64,000 bases of DNA from Polynucleobacter sp. MWH-UH23A (lineage in GTDB: Bacteria > Pseudomonadota > Gammaproteobacteria > Burkholderiales > Burkholderiaceae). Location of the stretch: NCBI RefSeq assembly GCF_040409805.1, contig NZ_CP099572.1:1860001-1924000 (forward strand), given 5' to 3'. The notes beneath the pieces were generated by a model. That model saw only the letters and a list, made by a program, of their open reading frames with translations, was not told the DNA's origin and did not search any database. Positions 18,735 to 28,387 of this stretch are shown here, in pieces (the stretch's first letter is position 1; every line of letters begins with the position of its first letter). The position numbers were made by a program, and so were the translations under genes.

Positions 18735-19736
18735 ATGACTGACTCTCGCTTAAACACCCTAAAAAACTGGCTAAAAACCCTCCAGGCTAACTGGCAATTA
18801 GATCTCGACACTTTGGCCCCGGCTTCTGCGGACGCCAGCTTTAGACGCTATTTCCGTATTCAGTCCCAAAATCCGAAATTTGGGAGCCTAATCATCATGG
18901 ATGCACCGCCCCAACATGAACCTCTAGACGCATTCATTCAGGTTGATTTACTGCTTTCTGAAGCAGGATTAAATGCGCCAAAAATCTTAGAGCAAAATTT
19001 ATCTGAAGGATTTTTATTATTAAACGATCTTGGCAATCAAACCTATCTTGCAGCACTCAATGATCAAACTGCAAATGCACTGTATCAAGATGCCACACAA
19101 GCATTAATACAAATGCAAATGGCAAGTAAGCCCGACATTCTGCCAAATTATGATGAAGCATTACTTCAGCGAGAATTGGATTTATTTCCCGATTGGTATC
19201 TCAAGGCACATCTACAAATTGAACTCACTGCTATCCAAAAGCAACAACTTAAAGATGCTTTTGCATTAATCATTGAAAACAATTTGGCACAAGCTAAAGT
19301 CTATGTACATCGCGATTACCATTCACGCAACTTGATGGTTACAGCTGAAAATAATCCGGGCGTAATAGACTTTCAGGATGCGGTGTATGGGCCTATTACT
19401 TATGATGCTGCGTCACTTTGGCGCGATGCCTATATTTGCTGGCCTGAAGAGCGTGTTATTGATTGGGTTATTAAATTTTGGGAACAAGGTCGCAAAGCAG
19501 GACTAGCAATGCCTGATGACTTTGGACAGTTCTACCGAGATTTTGAATGGATGGGCTTGCAGCGTCATCTTAAGGTACTTGGTATCTTTGCAAGGCTATT
19601 TCATCGTGACGGCAAAGATGGTTATTTAAAAGATATCCCATTGGTCTTGGAATACGCCATTGCAACCGCAAACCGGTATATCGAGTTAAAACCCTTGGCA
19701 AGAATTTTGGAATCCACTCAAACCTCTCAGAAATAA
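18735..19736 (+). CDS. amgK: N-acetylmuramate/N-acetylglucosamine kinase AmgK
   Basis: AmgK phosphorylates MurNAc and GlcNAc at C1 in the cell-wall recycling bypass that feeds MurU. It is an aminoglycoside-phosphotransferase-fold kinase of 333 residues with the catalytic loop HRDYHSRN (192-199) and the metal motif DFQDA (212-216). The ATG at 18735 starts the family-like N-terminus; the reading frame stays open further upstream but that part only mirrors lptD. Divergence from lptD and adjacency to murU match the arrangement known from Pseudomonas. Confidence 0.9.
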   Translation: MTDSRLNTLKNWLKTLQANWQLDLDTLAPASADASFRRYFRIQSQNPKFGSLIIMDAPPQHEPLDAFIQVDLLLSEAGLNAPKILEQNLSEGFLLLNDLGNQTYLAALNDQTANALYQDATQALIQMQMASKPDILPNYDEALLQRELDLFPDWYLKAHLQIELTAIQKQQLKDAFALIIENNLAQAKVYVHRDYHSRNLMVTAENNPGVIDFQDAVYGPITYDAASLWRDAYICWPEERVIDWVIKFWEQGRKAGLAMPDDFGQFYRDFEWMGLQRHLKVLGIFARLFHRDGKDGYLKDIPLVLEYAIATANRYIELKPLARILESTQTSQK

Positions 19737-19747
19737 GATTTACCAAA

Positions 19748-20464
19748 ATGAAACAACGCACCTCTCTTCCATGCTTTTTGCTTGCTGCTGGCAGAGGAGA
19801 ACGTATGCGTCCACTGACAGATACGCTACCAAAACCTTTATTGACAATACAAAATAAATCCCTACTAGCATGGCACCTGGAGGCACTAGCAGATGCAGGA
19901 ATTAAAAAGGTGGTGATTAATCACGCATGGCTTGGTCACAAGATTGAGGAATCTCTTGGCAATGGAAACCAATTTGGCCTCCAAATCCAATATTCACCAG
20001 AAGAAACCGCACTTGAAACTGCCGGCGGAATAGCAAAGGCGCTACCTTTACTGCAAGCAGATGATTACTTTTTGGTCATTAATGGCGATGTGTTTTGTCC
20101 AAACCTACCAATACATCAAATTCTGGAAGAAGTTTCTAGAATAAAAAATCAGTCGAGTCCTGTATTGGCACATCTATTAATGGTGCCAAACCCCGTTCAG
20201 CATCCAAACGGTGATTTTTATCTTCAAGGTAATCGGATTAGTTCTCAAGAACTAAGTGACTCTGAAAAGCTAACCTTTTCTGGAATAGGCATCTATCACA
20301 AAGATCTATTCCAAAACATTGAGATTGGTAGCCCAGCAAAATTAGCACCTCTATTAAGGGCGGCAATGGACCAAAACAAAGTATCTGGTGAAAAATATCC
20401 AGGACCATGGCACGATGTAGGTACACCACAACGCTTACAAGAACTCAATGCAGCATATGAATAA
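19748..20464 (+). CDS. murU: N-acetylmuramate alpha-1-phosphate uridylyltransferase MurU
   Basis: MurU makes UDP-MurNAc from MurNAc-1-phosphate, returning recycled sugar to peptidoglycan synthesis without passing through MurA, the fosfomycin target. The nucleotidyltransferase signature AAGRGERMRPLTDTLPKPLL begins near residue 13, and VINGDVF carries a metal-binding aspartate. Length is 238 residues. It lies 11 bases after amgK and overlaps pepP. Confidence 0.9.
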   Translation: MKQRTSLPCFLLAAGRGERMRPLTDTLPKPLLTIQNKSLLAWHLEALADAGIKKVVINHAWLGHKIEESLGNGNQFGLQIQYSPEETALETAGGIAKALPLLQADDYFLVINGDVFCPNLPIHQILEEVSRIKNQSSPVLAHLLMVPNPVQHPNGDFYLQGNRISSQELSDSEKLTFSGIGIYHKDLFQNIEIGSPAKLAPLLRAAMDQNKVSGEKYPGPWHDVGTPQRLQELNAAYE

Positions 20465-21818
20465 AACGGATATCTATCAAAATCGCAGAAATACTTTAGC
20501 GAAACATATTTTTGCCAAAACCGGCGGTGGTATTGCTGTTATCTCTACCGCCCCAGAGCTTACGCGCAACCGTGACAGTGAATTTCCCTATCGCCATGAC
20601 AGCGACTTTTTTTATTTAACAGGCTTTGGAGAGCCAGGCGCTACCCTGGTCATGAAAGTTAGCGATAGCGGGAAATCACATGCCGTCGAGTCTCACTTAT
20701 TTTGCAGGCCGAAAGATCTTGAGCGTGAAATCTGGGATGGCATTCGTTTGGGGCCTGAGGCAGCACCCAAGGCATTAGGAATAGAGTTTGCTCACAGTAA
20801 CCATGATCTTGATCAGAAGCTTGGTGAGTTGCTGGCGGATCAAACTGCGATATATATTCGATTGGCTGAAAATAAAGAAGCGGATGCGCAACTAAGACGT
20901 TGGATGAAACAAGTTCGTGCACAAGCGCGTAGCGGCATTAATCCGCCGTCAGAGTTGCACGATATTGAAGTGCTCATTCATGAAATGCGCTTATTTAAAG
21001 ATGCGCATGAACTCGACATCATGCGTCGCGCTGCCGCTATTTCTGCGCGCGCCCATATTCGTGCCATGCAAATTTGCAAGCCTGGTATGCGCGAGTATCA
21101 ATTAGAGGCTGAATTGCTTCATGAATTCCGTAATAGTGGCGCACAAAGTGTGGCATACAACAGCATTGTTGCTGGTGGTGCCAACTCTTGCATCCTTCAC
21201 TATCGCGCCGGCTCTACCGAATTACGCAGTGGTGAGCTTTGCCTAATAGATGCAGGATGTGAATTAGATGGTTACGCTTCAGATATCACTCGCACCTTTC
21301 CAGTAAATGGCAAATTTACTGGGCCGCAACGTGCTCTATATGACATTACTCTTGCCGCCCAAGAGGCAGCAATTGCTATGACCAAGCCTGGCAACACTTT
21401 CATGCAACCCCATGAAGCAGCAGTCAAAGTGCTGACACAAGGTTTATTGGATGAGAAGTTAATCAAGCTAAATGATGTTGGCTCTCTAGAGAATGCTATC
21501 GAAACGGGTGCCTATAGACGTTTTTATATGCACCGCACCTCTCATTGGCTAGGCATGGATGTGCATGATGTGGGCTCTTATAGAGAAGAAATTTCTCAGC
21601 CCCAAACAGAAAAACCTTGGCGCATTCTCAAGAGTGGAATGGTTATCACCATCGAGCCAGGCCTTTATATTAGGCCCGCTGATGATATTGATGAGTCTTT
21701 CTGGAACATTGGTATCCGTATAGAAGATGATGCCGTCATTAATGACTCGGGTTGCGAACTCATTTCTCGTGGAGTGCCAGTAAATGCCGACGAGATTGAA
21801 GCCTTAATGAAGCACTAA
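20448..21818 (+). CDS. pepP: Xaa-Pro aminopeptidase PepP
   Basis: PepP removes N-terminal residues that precede proline. It has the AMP_N domain followed by a pita-bread metallopeptidase fold with the dinuclear metal site: two aspartates in DAGCELDGYASDITRTFP, a histidine in HRTSHWLGMDVHDVG, and glutamates in TIEPGLYIRP and GIRIEDD. Length is 456 residues. The start is ATG at 20448, or an in-frame ATG at 20457; both overlap the end of murU. It precedes ubiH in the same direction, a common proteobacterial order. Confidence 0.94.
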   Translation: MQHMNKTDIYQNRRNTLAKHIFAKTGGGIAVISTAPELTRNRDSEFPYRHDSDFFYLTGFGEPGATLVMKVSDSGKSHAVESHLFCRPKDLEREIWDGIRLGPEAAPKALGIEFAHSNHDLDQKLGELLADQTAIYIRLAENKEADAQLRRWMKQVRAQARSGINPPSELHDIEVLIHEMRLFKDAHELDIMRRAAAISARAHIRAMQICKPGMREYQLEAELLHEFRNSGAQSVAYNSIVAGGANSCILHYRAGSTELRSGELCLIDAGCELDGYASDITRTFPVNGKFTGPQRALYDITLAAQEAAIAMTKPGNTFMQPHEAAVKVLTQGLLDEKLIKLNDVGSLENAIETGAYRRFYMHRTSHWLGMDVHDVGSYREEISQPQTEKPWRILKSGMVITIEPGLYIRPADDIDESFWNIGIRIEDDAVINDSGCELISRGVPVNADEIEALMKH

Positions 21819-21835
21819 TTATTTGCATTAGATCA

Positions 21836-22993
21836 ATGAGTACTCATTCTTGCGATATCGTGATTCAAGGTGGTGGCCCTGTTGGGCTCGCTTGTGCCGC
21901 CTGGATATTGCAAAAACTTCCTGAAGCTAAACTTACTCTGGTAGATCGAAATCCCAGCAATGATGCTGATTTAAAAGCAGGGGATAGTCGTGGGATTGCG
22001 CTTTCTCATGGAAGCAAGCTATTGCTCGAAACGATCAGTGCTTGGCCTAAAGATTACGCTGAAATTCATCAAGTGCATGTCTCACAAGCAGGTCGCTTTG
22101 GAAGGGCATTAATGACTCGGGAGGAGCTTAATCAAAGTGCGCTCGGACATATTGTTCGCTATCACGATATTCACCTTGCATTGCGCCAAGCCTTAAGAGT
22201 CATTCAAGAAAAAAGCTCTCGTTTCCAATGGCTGCATGCGACTGATGACACCGCACAAGCAACGATTCAAGCTAAATGTATCGTGCATGCTGAGGGTGGT
22301 TTGTTTAAGAAACAAGATTGGGTAGAGTCTGGAAGAGACTATGGGCAATCAGCCCTTGTGGGCTTAGTTGAAGTAGAAAAGGCAGCCCCTCACCAAGCTT
22401 GGGAACGCTTCACCGCTGAGGGTCCACTAGCTATTCTGCCAAGTCATTACGGCCCAAACATATTGAATCTCGTATGGTGTGGCTCTCCTGAATCTTCGAA
22501 ACATCGCCTGCAACTTAGTGACGCCGATTTTCTAAACTCCCTACAAAATGAATTTGGCTCTCGTATCGGTAAATTTTTGAAAGTGCAAGATCGTCGCTTA
22601 TTTGAACTAGGTTTGAACTATCGCAAAGAAATTATTAAAGGCACTGAAGTTTGGATCGGCAATGCTGCACAAACTCTACATCCTGTTGCAGGCCAAGGAC
22701 TCAATCTTGGATTAAGAGATTCCTTTTTACTTGCAGAAAAATTGAGTTGTGTTTTTGCAGGCCCTACTGAAGAGCAAACCTCCGCACAAATTCATAGTGC
22801 GCTAGAAGAGTATGCGCAAAGCCGAAAGGTAGACCGAACTGCCACGATCGGCTTGACAGACTTCATGGCCAGAATTTTCACATCAAATTTAGTGCCAATT
22901 GTCTTTGCACGCGGGTTAGCCTTATCGGCCCTTCAGTGGCTTCCACCAGTCAAGACAGCCTTAGCTCGCCAAATGATGTTTGGCAGGCGCTAA
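21836..22993 (+). CDS. ubiH: FAD-dependent ubiquinone-biosynthesis hydroxylase (UbiH/UbiF/Coq6 type)
   Basis: This 385-residue class A flavoprotein monooxygenase hydroxylates the aromatic ring in ubiquinone synthesis. The N-terminal GxGxxG motif GGGPVGLA (12-19) and the late IGNAAQTLHPVAGQGLNLGLRD motif that contacts FAD are typical of the UbiH/UbiF/UbiI/VisC family. Its place after pepP favours UbiH, but which ring position it hydroxylates cannot be read from sequence. The ATG has no ribosome binding site. Confidence 0.85.
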   Translation: MSTHSCDIVIQGGGPVGLACAAWILQKLPEAKLTLVDRNPSNDADLKAGDSRGIALSHGSKLLLETISAWPKDYAEIHQVHVSQAGRFGRALMTREELNQSALGHIVRYHDIHLALRQALRVIQEKSSRFQWLHATDDTAQATIQAKCIVHAEGGLFKKQDWVESGRDYGQSALVGLVEVEKAAPHQAWERFTAEGPLAILPSHYGPNILNLVWCGSPESSKHRLQLSDADFLNSLQNEFGSRIGKFLKVQDRRLFELGLNYRKEIIKGTEVWIGNAAQTLHPVAGQGLNLGLRDSFLLAEKLSCVFAGPTEEQTSAQIHSALEEYAQSRKVDRTATIGLTDFMARIFTSNLVPIVFARGLALSALQWLPPVKTALARQMMFGRR

Positions 22994-23037
22994 GAGCCTC
23001 TCAAGGCCTGTGAACGACCTTTATTTCTTAGCTTGAT

Positions 23038-23078
23038 AGCCCTTTATCATCTGCTTAAAAAATAGGCAGATTAGGGCT
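23038..23078. repeat. Hairpin between ubiH and dusB
   Basis: AGCCCT (23038-23043) pairs with AGGGCT (23073-23078), and inside it ATCTGC (23049-23054) pairs with GCAGAT (23066-23071), around an A-rich loop. There is no T-tract, so it is a weak terminator candidate or a leader structure of the dusB-fis transcript. Confidence 0.35.
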
Positions 23079-23147
23079 TAAATGTGCTAAAGTGTCATGC
23101 TTTCCGCAAGACAAATAAACGCATCCCCCAGCCCTAATTCACAATAA

Positions 23148-24164
23148 ATGAAGATTGGCCCTCATACCCTCGCAAATCGACTTTTTGTTGCCCCAATGGC
23201 CGGGGTTACAGACCGTCCATTTAGACAACTTTGTAAAACCCTAGGGGCTGGTTACGCTGTTTCAGAAATGGTGGCATCAAATGCCTTGCTTTGGAAAAGC
23301 GAAAAGACACAACGACGCGCAAATCATCAGGGTGAATTCAAGCCCATCGCCGTTCAAATTGCTGGCGCAGATCCCGCGATGATGGCTGCGGCCGCAAAAG
23401 TAAACGTCGATCATGGTGCGCAAATTATTGATATCAATATGGGATGCCCAGCAAAAAAAGTTTGTAATGTTGCTGCAGGATCGGCACTCTTACGCGATGA
23501 ACCGTTAGTCAAAACAATTCTGGAAGCTGTAGTAAATGCTGTGGGCATTGGACCAAATGCGGTACCAGTGACATTAAAGATTCGTACGGGCTGGGATCGT
23601 GAGAATAAAAATGCATTAGAGATCGCTCGCATTGCCGAACAATCTGGTATCTCAATGCTGACAGTTCATGGTCGCACACGCGCCGATCTTTATCACGGAG
23701 AAGCAGAGTACGAGACTATTCAAGCTGTAAAAAATAGTATCAGGATTCCCGTGGTTGCCAATGGAGATATTGATACTCCCGAAAAAGCCGAGTACGTTTT
23801 AAAAACTACTGGCGCTGATGCCATCATGATTGGTCGTGCTGCACAAGGCAGACCTTGGATCTTTCGGGAAATTAATCACTATCTAAATACTGGTGACAAA
23901 TTACCTATACCTGAAATAAATGAAATTCAAAGCATCATGAATGTTCATCTCCTAGATCATTATGAGTTCTATGGTGAGCATATTGGTCTTCGTACGGCTC
24001 GCAAACATATTGGTTGGTACTGTAAGGGCTTAAGAAACTCTCATGCATTCCGTCAGCGCATGAATACTGCTGATGACTGCAAAACACAGCTACAGATGGT
24101 GAACGATTATTTTGATGAGATGAAATCTCACTCTGATCGCCTTGTCTTTTTAGAAGCAGCCTAA
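23148..24164 (+). CDS. dusB: tRNA-dihydrouridine synthase DusB
   Basis: DusB is an FMN enzyme that reduces specific uridines to dihydrouridine in the tRNA D-loop. The motif APMAGVTDRPFR and the catalytic C100 in INMGCPAKKV are present; GRAAQGRPWIFREI is the late phosphate-binding segment. Length is 338 residues. It is followed by fis, a gene pair conserved across beta- and gammaproteobacteria and cotranscribed in E. coli. Confidence 0.96.
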   Translation: MKIGPHTLANRLFVAPMAGVTDRPFRQLCKTLGAGYAVSEMVASNALLWKSEKTQRRANHQGEFKPIAVQIAGADPAMMAAAAKVNVDHGAQIIDINMGCPAKKVCNVAAGSALLRDEPLVKTILEAVVNAVGIGPNAVPVTLKIRTGWDRENKNALEIARIAEQSGISMLTVHGRTRADLYHGEAEYETIQAVKNSIRIPVVANGDIDTPEKAEYVLKTTGADAIMIGRAAQGRPWIFREINHYLNTGDKLPIPEINEIQSIMNVHLLDHYEFYGEHIGLRTARKHIGWYCKGLRNSHAFRQRMNTADDCKTQLQMVNDYFDEMKSHSDRLVFLEAA

Positions 24165-24224
24165 TTCATTTATTTTGACTTATTCACTTTTCCTATTTTT
24201 ATTTTTTAGCATTTATTGATTTAT

Positions 24225-24464
24225 ATGAGCAACAAGCACCCCATAACAGAATGTATTGAAACCCATCTTCAGGGCTACCTAAATGATCTTAAAGGTACTG
24301 CTCCAACCGATGTATATCAAATGGTATTAGCAGTAGTAGAGAAACCAATGTTAGAGCTCGTAATGCGCCATGCTAAGCAAAACCAATCGCTAGCAGCACA
24401 GTATCTGGGCATCAACCGCAATACCTTACATAAAAAATTAGTCGAGCATCAGCTTCTAAAGTAA
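24225..24464 (+). CDS. fis: Fis family nucleoid protein
   Basis: This is a 79-residue member of the Fis family, DNA-bending nucleoid proteins of fast growth. The helix-turn-helix spans about 56-75 (SLAAQYLGINRNTLHKKL). It is shorter at the N-terminus than E. coli Fis (98 residues), as usual for betaproteobacteria. I place the start at ATG 24225; an upstream TTG (24216) is less likely. No ribosome binding site is visible: the 60-base leader after dusB is almost only A and T with long T runs. Confidence 0.9.
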   Translation: MSNKHPITECIETHLQGYLNDLKGTAPTDVYQMVLAVVEKPMLELVMRHAKQNQSLAAQYLGINRNTLHKKLVEHQLLK

Positions 24465-24519
24465 TTTGCAAATTTCCTTCAAGCTATTTAGCCATTAATT
24501 CATTTACTCATCTATCAAT

Positions 24520-26100
24520 ATGATCCGCACAGCACTCCTATCCGTCTCCGATAAAAATGGTATCGTACCCTTTGCTAAAGCCTTACATGATCAAGGCATC
24601 AAACTCATTTCAACTGGCGGCACGGCTAAATTATTGGCAGAGAATCAATTACCAGTGGTGGAAGTTTCTTCCTTGACCAAGTTTCCAGAAATGCTCGATG
24701 GACGCGTTAAAACTCTGCACCCCATGGTGCATGGCGGTTTACTGGCACGTAGGGACTTTCCTGAGCACATGGCAGCACTTAAAGAGCACGGTATTGATAC
24801 TATCGATATGCTGGTGATCAACCTCTATCCCTTTAATGAAACCGTTGCCAAAGAAGATTGTTCTTTTGAAGATGCAGTAGAAAATATTGATATTGGCGGT
24901 CCAGCGATGTTACGTGCGGCCGCCAAAAATCATCGGGATGTCACAGTACTGATTTCTCCCGAAGATTACACGCCCGTTCTAGCGGAGATGAAAGCAAACA
25001 ACAATACCGTCTCCTATAAAACCAACTTGAGTCTCGCTAAAAAAGTATTTGCACATACAGCCCAGTACGATGGTGCAATTGCTAACTACCTATCTGCCTT
25101 GGGCGATGATTTGAATCACAAAGCGCGTTCAGCTTATCCAGAAACCCTGCATCTTGCTTTTGAAAAAGTCCAAGAGATGCGCTATGGTGAAAACCCACAT
25201 CAATCAGCCGCTTTTTATAAAGATATCTATCCTGTTGCTGGCGCACTCGCTAATTACAAGCAATTGCAAGGCAAAGAGTTGTCTTATAACAATATTGCTG
25301 ACGCAGACTCTGCTTGGGAATGCGTGAAAAGCTTTACTGGCAATGCTGACGGTGCTGCAGCCTGCGTCATCATCAAACATGCAAATCCTTGTGGTGTTGC
25401 AGTGGCGGCAAACGCGCTTGAGGCCTACCAAAAGGCATTCAAAACAGATCCGAGCTCTGCATTTGGCGGAATTATTGCCTTTAATGTTCCATGCGATGGT
25501 ACGGCGGCTGAAGCGATTTCAAAACAATTTGTTGAAGTGTTAATTGCACCTAGCTTTAGTGAAGAAGCGAAAGCCATTTTTGCAGCCAAGCAAAATGTTC
25601 GCCTTCTCGAAATTACATTGGGCACTGCGTTTAATACTTATGACTTCAAACGTGTAGGCGGTGGATTATTAGTCCAATCACCTGACGCAAAAAATGTCTT
25701 ACAAAATGAAATGCGCGTAGTTAGTAAGAGACAGCCAACTCCAAGCGAAATGAATGACATGATGTTTGCATGGCGTGTTGCTAAATTTGTTAAATCCAAT
25801 GCAATTGTGTATTGCGCTAACGGCATGACTTTGGGTATTGGCGCAGGCCAAATGAGCCGCGTTGACTCCGCGCGCATGGCAAGCATCAAAGCGGAGAATG
25901 CTGGTCTTAGTCTCAAAGGTTCAGCAGTAGCCAGTGATGCCTTCTTCCCGTTCCGCGATGGTCTAGATGTTGTGGTGAATGGTGGCGCTAGCTGTGCAAT
26001 TCAGCCAGGCGGCAGTATGCGCGATGAAGAAATCATTGCCGCTGCCGATGAGCATGGGATTGCCATGATCTTTACTGGCACACGACACTTCCGTCACTAG
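24520..26100 (+). CDS. purH: bifunctional AICAR transformylase/IMP cyclohydrolase PurH
   Basis: PurH catalyses the last two steps of IMP synthesis. The N-terminal MGS-like cyclohydrolase domain (about 1-195; [23 protein letters not shown]) is followed by the AICAR transformylase domain with KHANPCGVA carrying the catalytic lysine-histidine pair. Length 526 residues is normal. It follows fis by 55 bases, with no ribosome binding site before the ATG. Confidence 0.97.
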   Translation: MIRTALLSVSDKNGIVPFAKALHDQGIKLISTGGTAKLLAENQLPVVEVSSLTKFPEMLDGRVKTLHPMVHGGLLARRDFPEHMAALKEHGIDTIDMLVINLYPFNETVAKEDCSFEDAVENIDIGGPAMLRAAAKNHRDVTVLISPEDYTPVLAEMKANNNTVSYKTNLSLAKKVFAHTAQYDGAIANYLSALGDDLNHKARSAYPETLHLAFEKVQEMRYGENPHQSAAFYKDIYPVAGALANYKQLQGKELSYNNIADADSAWECVKSFTGNADGAAACVIIKHANPCGVAVAANALEAYQKAFKTDPSSAFGGIIAFNVPCDGTAAEAISKQFVEVLIAPSFSEEAKAIFAAKQNVRLLEITLGTAFNTYDFKRVGGGLLVQSPDAKNVLQNEMRVVSKRQPTPSEMNDMMFAWRVAKFVKSNAIVYCANGMTLGIGAGQMSRVDSARMASIKAENAGLSLKGSAVASDAFFPFRDGLDVVVNGGASCAIQPGGSMRDEEIIAAADEHGIAMIFTGTRHFRH

Positions 26101-26131
26101 GCTTTCAGAGAAGATAGGCTGATCAATATTC

Positions 26132-26650
26132 ATGCGTTGGATCGGAATTGACCCAGGTCTACGTACTACTGGTTTTGGCGTCATTGATGTCGAAGGCCAG
26201 AAGCTGACATATGTAGCCTCGGGAACAATCGAAAGTGGAGACCCTGCCAAAGGATTGCCAGATCGACTAGGAACTCTTTATCAGGGTGTAAAAGAAGTTC
26301 TCGACACCTATCATCCAGAGTCTGCTGCAATTGAAGAAGTCTTTCTCAATGTCAATCCACGCTCTACCCTCATGTTGGGTCAAGCAAGAGGGGCAGTAAT
26401 TGCTGCTTTAGTCTCAGCAAACTTACCCGTATCTGAATTTAGCGCATTAAGAGTCAAACAAGCGATTGTCGGTACTGGTCGAGCAGCCAAGCCCCAAGTA
26501 CAAGAGATGGTGAAGCGTTTACTCAGGCTAAGTCGGGCGCCTGGAAGCGACGCATCGGATGCACTGGGAGTCGCGATTTGTGCGGCTCACCACGCACAAA
26601 TTCCTAAGGCAATCACGTCTGCTTTAACACCCAAAAAATCTAGGCGCTAA
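26132..26650 (+). CDS. ruvC: crossover junction endodeoxyribonuclease RuvC
   Basis: RuvC cuts Holliday junctions after branch migration by RuvAB. The four acidic catalytic positions are visible: D7 ([12 protein letters not shown]), E68 (AAIEEVF), D140 and D143 ([11 protein letters not shown]). Length is 172 residues. It begins the ruvC-ruvA-ruvB run, 31 bases after purH. Confidence 0.97.
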   Translation: MRWIGIDPGLRTTGFGVIDVEGQKLTYVASGTIESGDPAKGLPDRLGTLYQGVKEVLDTYHPESAAIEEVFLNVNPRSTLMLGQARGAVIAALVSANLPVSEFSALRVKQAIVGTGRAAKPQVQEMVKRLLRLSRAPGSDASDALGVAICAAHHAQIPKAITSALTPKKSRR

Positions 26651-26697
26651 GAGTAGTAGAAGCGATGTCAAAGTACATTACAGGTTAAGATCTTCAT

Positions 26698-27279
26698 ATG
26701 ATTGGTCGCATTCAAGGAATCCTCGTTTCAGTTCACCCCCCTCGCTTATTGGTCGATTGCCAAGGCATTGGATATGAGGTGGATGTTCCGATGAGCACCC
26801 TATACCAATTGCCTCAAGTAGGACAAAAAATTACCTTACTGACTCACTTTCAGGTACGCGAAGATGCACAGCAGCTTTTTGGTTTTGCAACTGAAACAGA
26901 ACGTGAAGCATTTAGACAGCTCATTAAGATTAGTGGCGTTGGCTCACGCACTGCTTTAGCCATTCTTTCCGGGATGAGCGTGAACGAGCTTGCCCAAGCT
27001 ATTGCATTACAAGAAGCTAATCGCCTTACCCAAGTTCCTGGCATTGGCAAAAAGACTGCAGAACGACTTTGTTTAGAGCTCAAAGGAAAGCTTGCGCCTG
27101 ATTTAGGAATAGCCCCAGGAAGAACCCATACGCCCGATACTAATAGCGAAGTCTTGCAGGCACTCTTATCTCTTGGTTATTCTGAGAAAGAAGCGCTCTT
27201 AGCGTTAAAGCAACTTCCGCCTGACACAACTGTATCCGACGGTATCCGTATGGGCTTAAAGTATTTATCGAAGGCTTAA
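26698..27279 (+). CDS. ruvA: Holliday junction branch migration protein RuvA
   Basis: RuvA binds the four-way junction and loads RuvB. It has the N-terminal OB-fold ([10 protein letters not shown]), tandem helix-hairpin-helix motifs ([32 protein letters not shown]) and the C-terminal RuvB-contact domain ([14 protein letters not shown]). Length is 193 residues. It is followed by ruvB after 26 bases. Confidence 0.97.
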   Translation: MIGRIQGILVSVHPPRLLVDCQGIGYEVDVPMSTLYQLPQVGQKITLLTHFQVREDAQQLFGFATETEREAFRQLIKISGVGSRTALAILSGMSVNELAQAIALQEANRLTQVPGIGKKTAERLCLELKGKLAPDLGIAPGRTHTPDTNSEVLQALLSLGYSEKEALLALKQLPPDTTVSDGIRMGLKYLSKA

Positions 27280-27305
27280 CCCGCCAAACCGAATAAACTC
27301 ATAGC

Positions 27306-28376
27306 ATGGCAATTCATACTGACGACCTAAGCTCTATCCCTGAGGATTTACCTGAAGGTAAAGATCGCCTTGTCAGTGGCGCCGCAGGAAACTCCGAAGC
27401 CATTTTTGAAAAAGCCTTGCGACCCAAGCAATTGGATGAATACGTCGGTCAAAGCAAAGCGCGTGCCCAATTAGAAATCTTTATCAGCGCTACCCGAGCA
27501 CGACAAGAAGCGCTCGATCACGTTTTGTTATTTGGTCCTCCAGGTCTTGGCAAAACTACATTGGCACATATCATCGCCAGAGAACTTGGCGTAAATTTGC
27601 GCCAAACTAGCGGGCCTGTCTTAGATAGGCCAGGCGATCTTGCGGCTTTATTAACTAACCTAGAAGCAAATGATGTGCTTTTTATCGATGAGATTCATCG
27701 ACTATCGCCAGTTGTAGAAGAAATTCTGTATCCCGCTTTAGAAGATTACAGCCTAGACATTATGATTGGCGAAGGACCAGCGGCCCGTAGCGTCAAGATT
27801 GATCTCAAACCATTTACTTTGATTGGCGCAACAACACGCGCTGGTATGTTGACCAATCCCTTACGCGATCGCTTCGGCATCGTTGCTAGATTAGAGTTCT
27901 ATAACACCGAAGAACTCACAAAAATTATCGATCGCTCAGCAAATCTATTGAAAGCCAAGATTGATCCGGATGGATCAGTTGAGATTGCCAAACGTGCTCG
28001 TGGCACACCACGAATTGCAAACCGACTCCTACGTCGCGTACGCGATTATGCAGAGGTTAAAGGTACAGGAACGATTACCAAAGCTATAGCAGATGCCGCT
28101 TTGAAAATGCTAGATGTTGATCCTAGTGGGTTTGATGTCATGGACAGAAAACTACTGGAAGCCATTTTGCATAAGTTTGATGGTGGCCCTGTAGGAATTG
28201 ATAACTTAGCCGCTGCAATTGGCGAAGAGCGCGATACCATTGAAGACGTACTCGAGCCCTATCTCATTCAACAAGGTTACCTACAGAGAACTTCACGTGG
28301 TCGCGTTGCTACGCGGCAAGCATACGAGCACTTCGGCCTGACTCCGCCAAGCGGAACAGGTAGCTTAGATATTTAA
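27306..28376 (+). CDS. ruvB: Holliday junction helicase motor RuvB
   Basis: RuvB is the AAA+ ring motor of branch migration. Walker A GPPGLGKT is at 77-84, Walker B LFIDE ends at D128-E129, and a winged-helix domain closes the protein. Length is 356 residues. The gene converges with tyrS across 11 bases that hold no recognisable terminator. Confidence 0.98.
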   Translation: MAIHTDDLSSIPEDLPEGKDRLVSGAAGNSEAIFEKALRPKQLDEYVGQSKARAQLEIFISATRARQEALDHVLLFGPPGLGKTTLAHIIARELGVNLRQTSGPVLDRPGDLAALLTNLEANDVLFIDEIHRLSPVVEEILYPALEDYSLDIMIGEGPAARSVKIDLKPFTLIGATTRAGMLTNPLRDRFGIVARLEFYNTEELTKIIDRSANLLKAKIDPDGSVEIAKRARGTPRIANRLLRRVRDYAEVKGTGTITKAIADAALKMLDVDPSGFDVMDRKLLEAILHKFDGGPVGIDNLAAAIGEERDTIEDVLEPYLIQQGYLQRTSRGRVATRQAYEHFGLTPPSGTGSLDI

Positions 28377-28387
28377 TTAAAGCTGAT

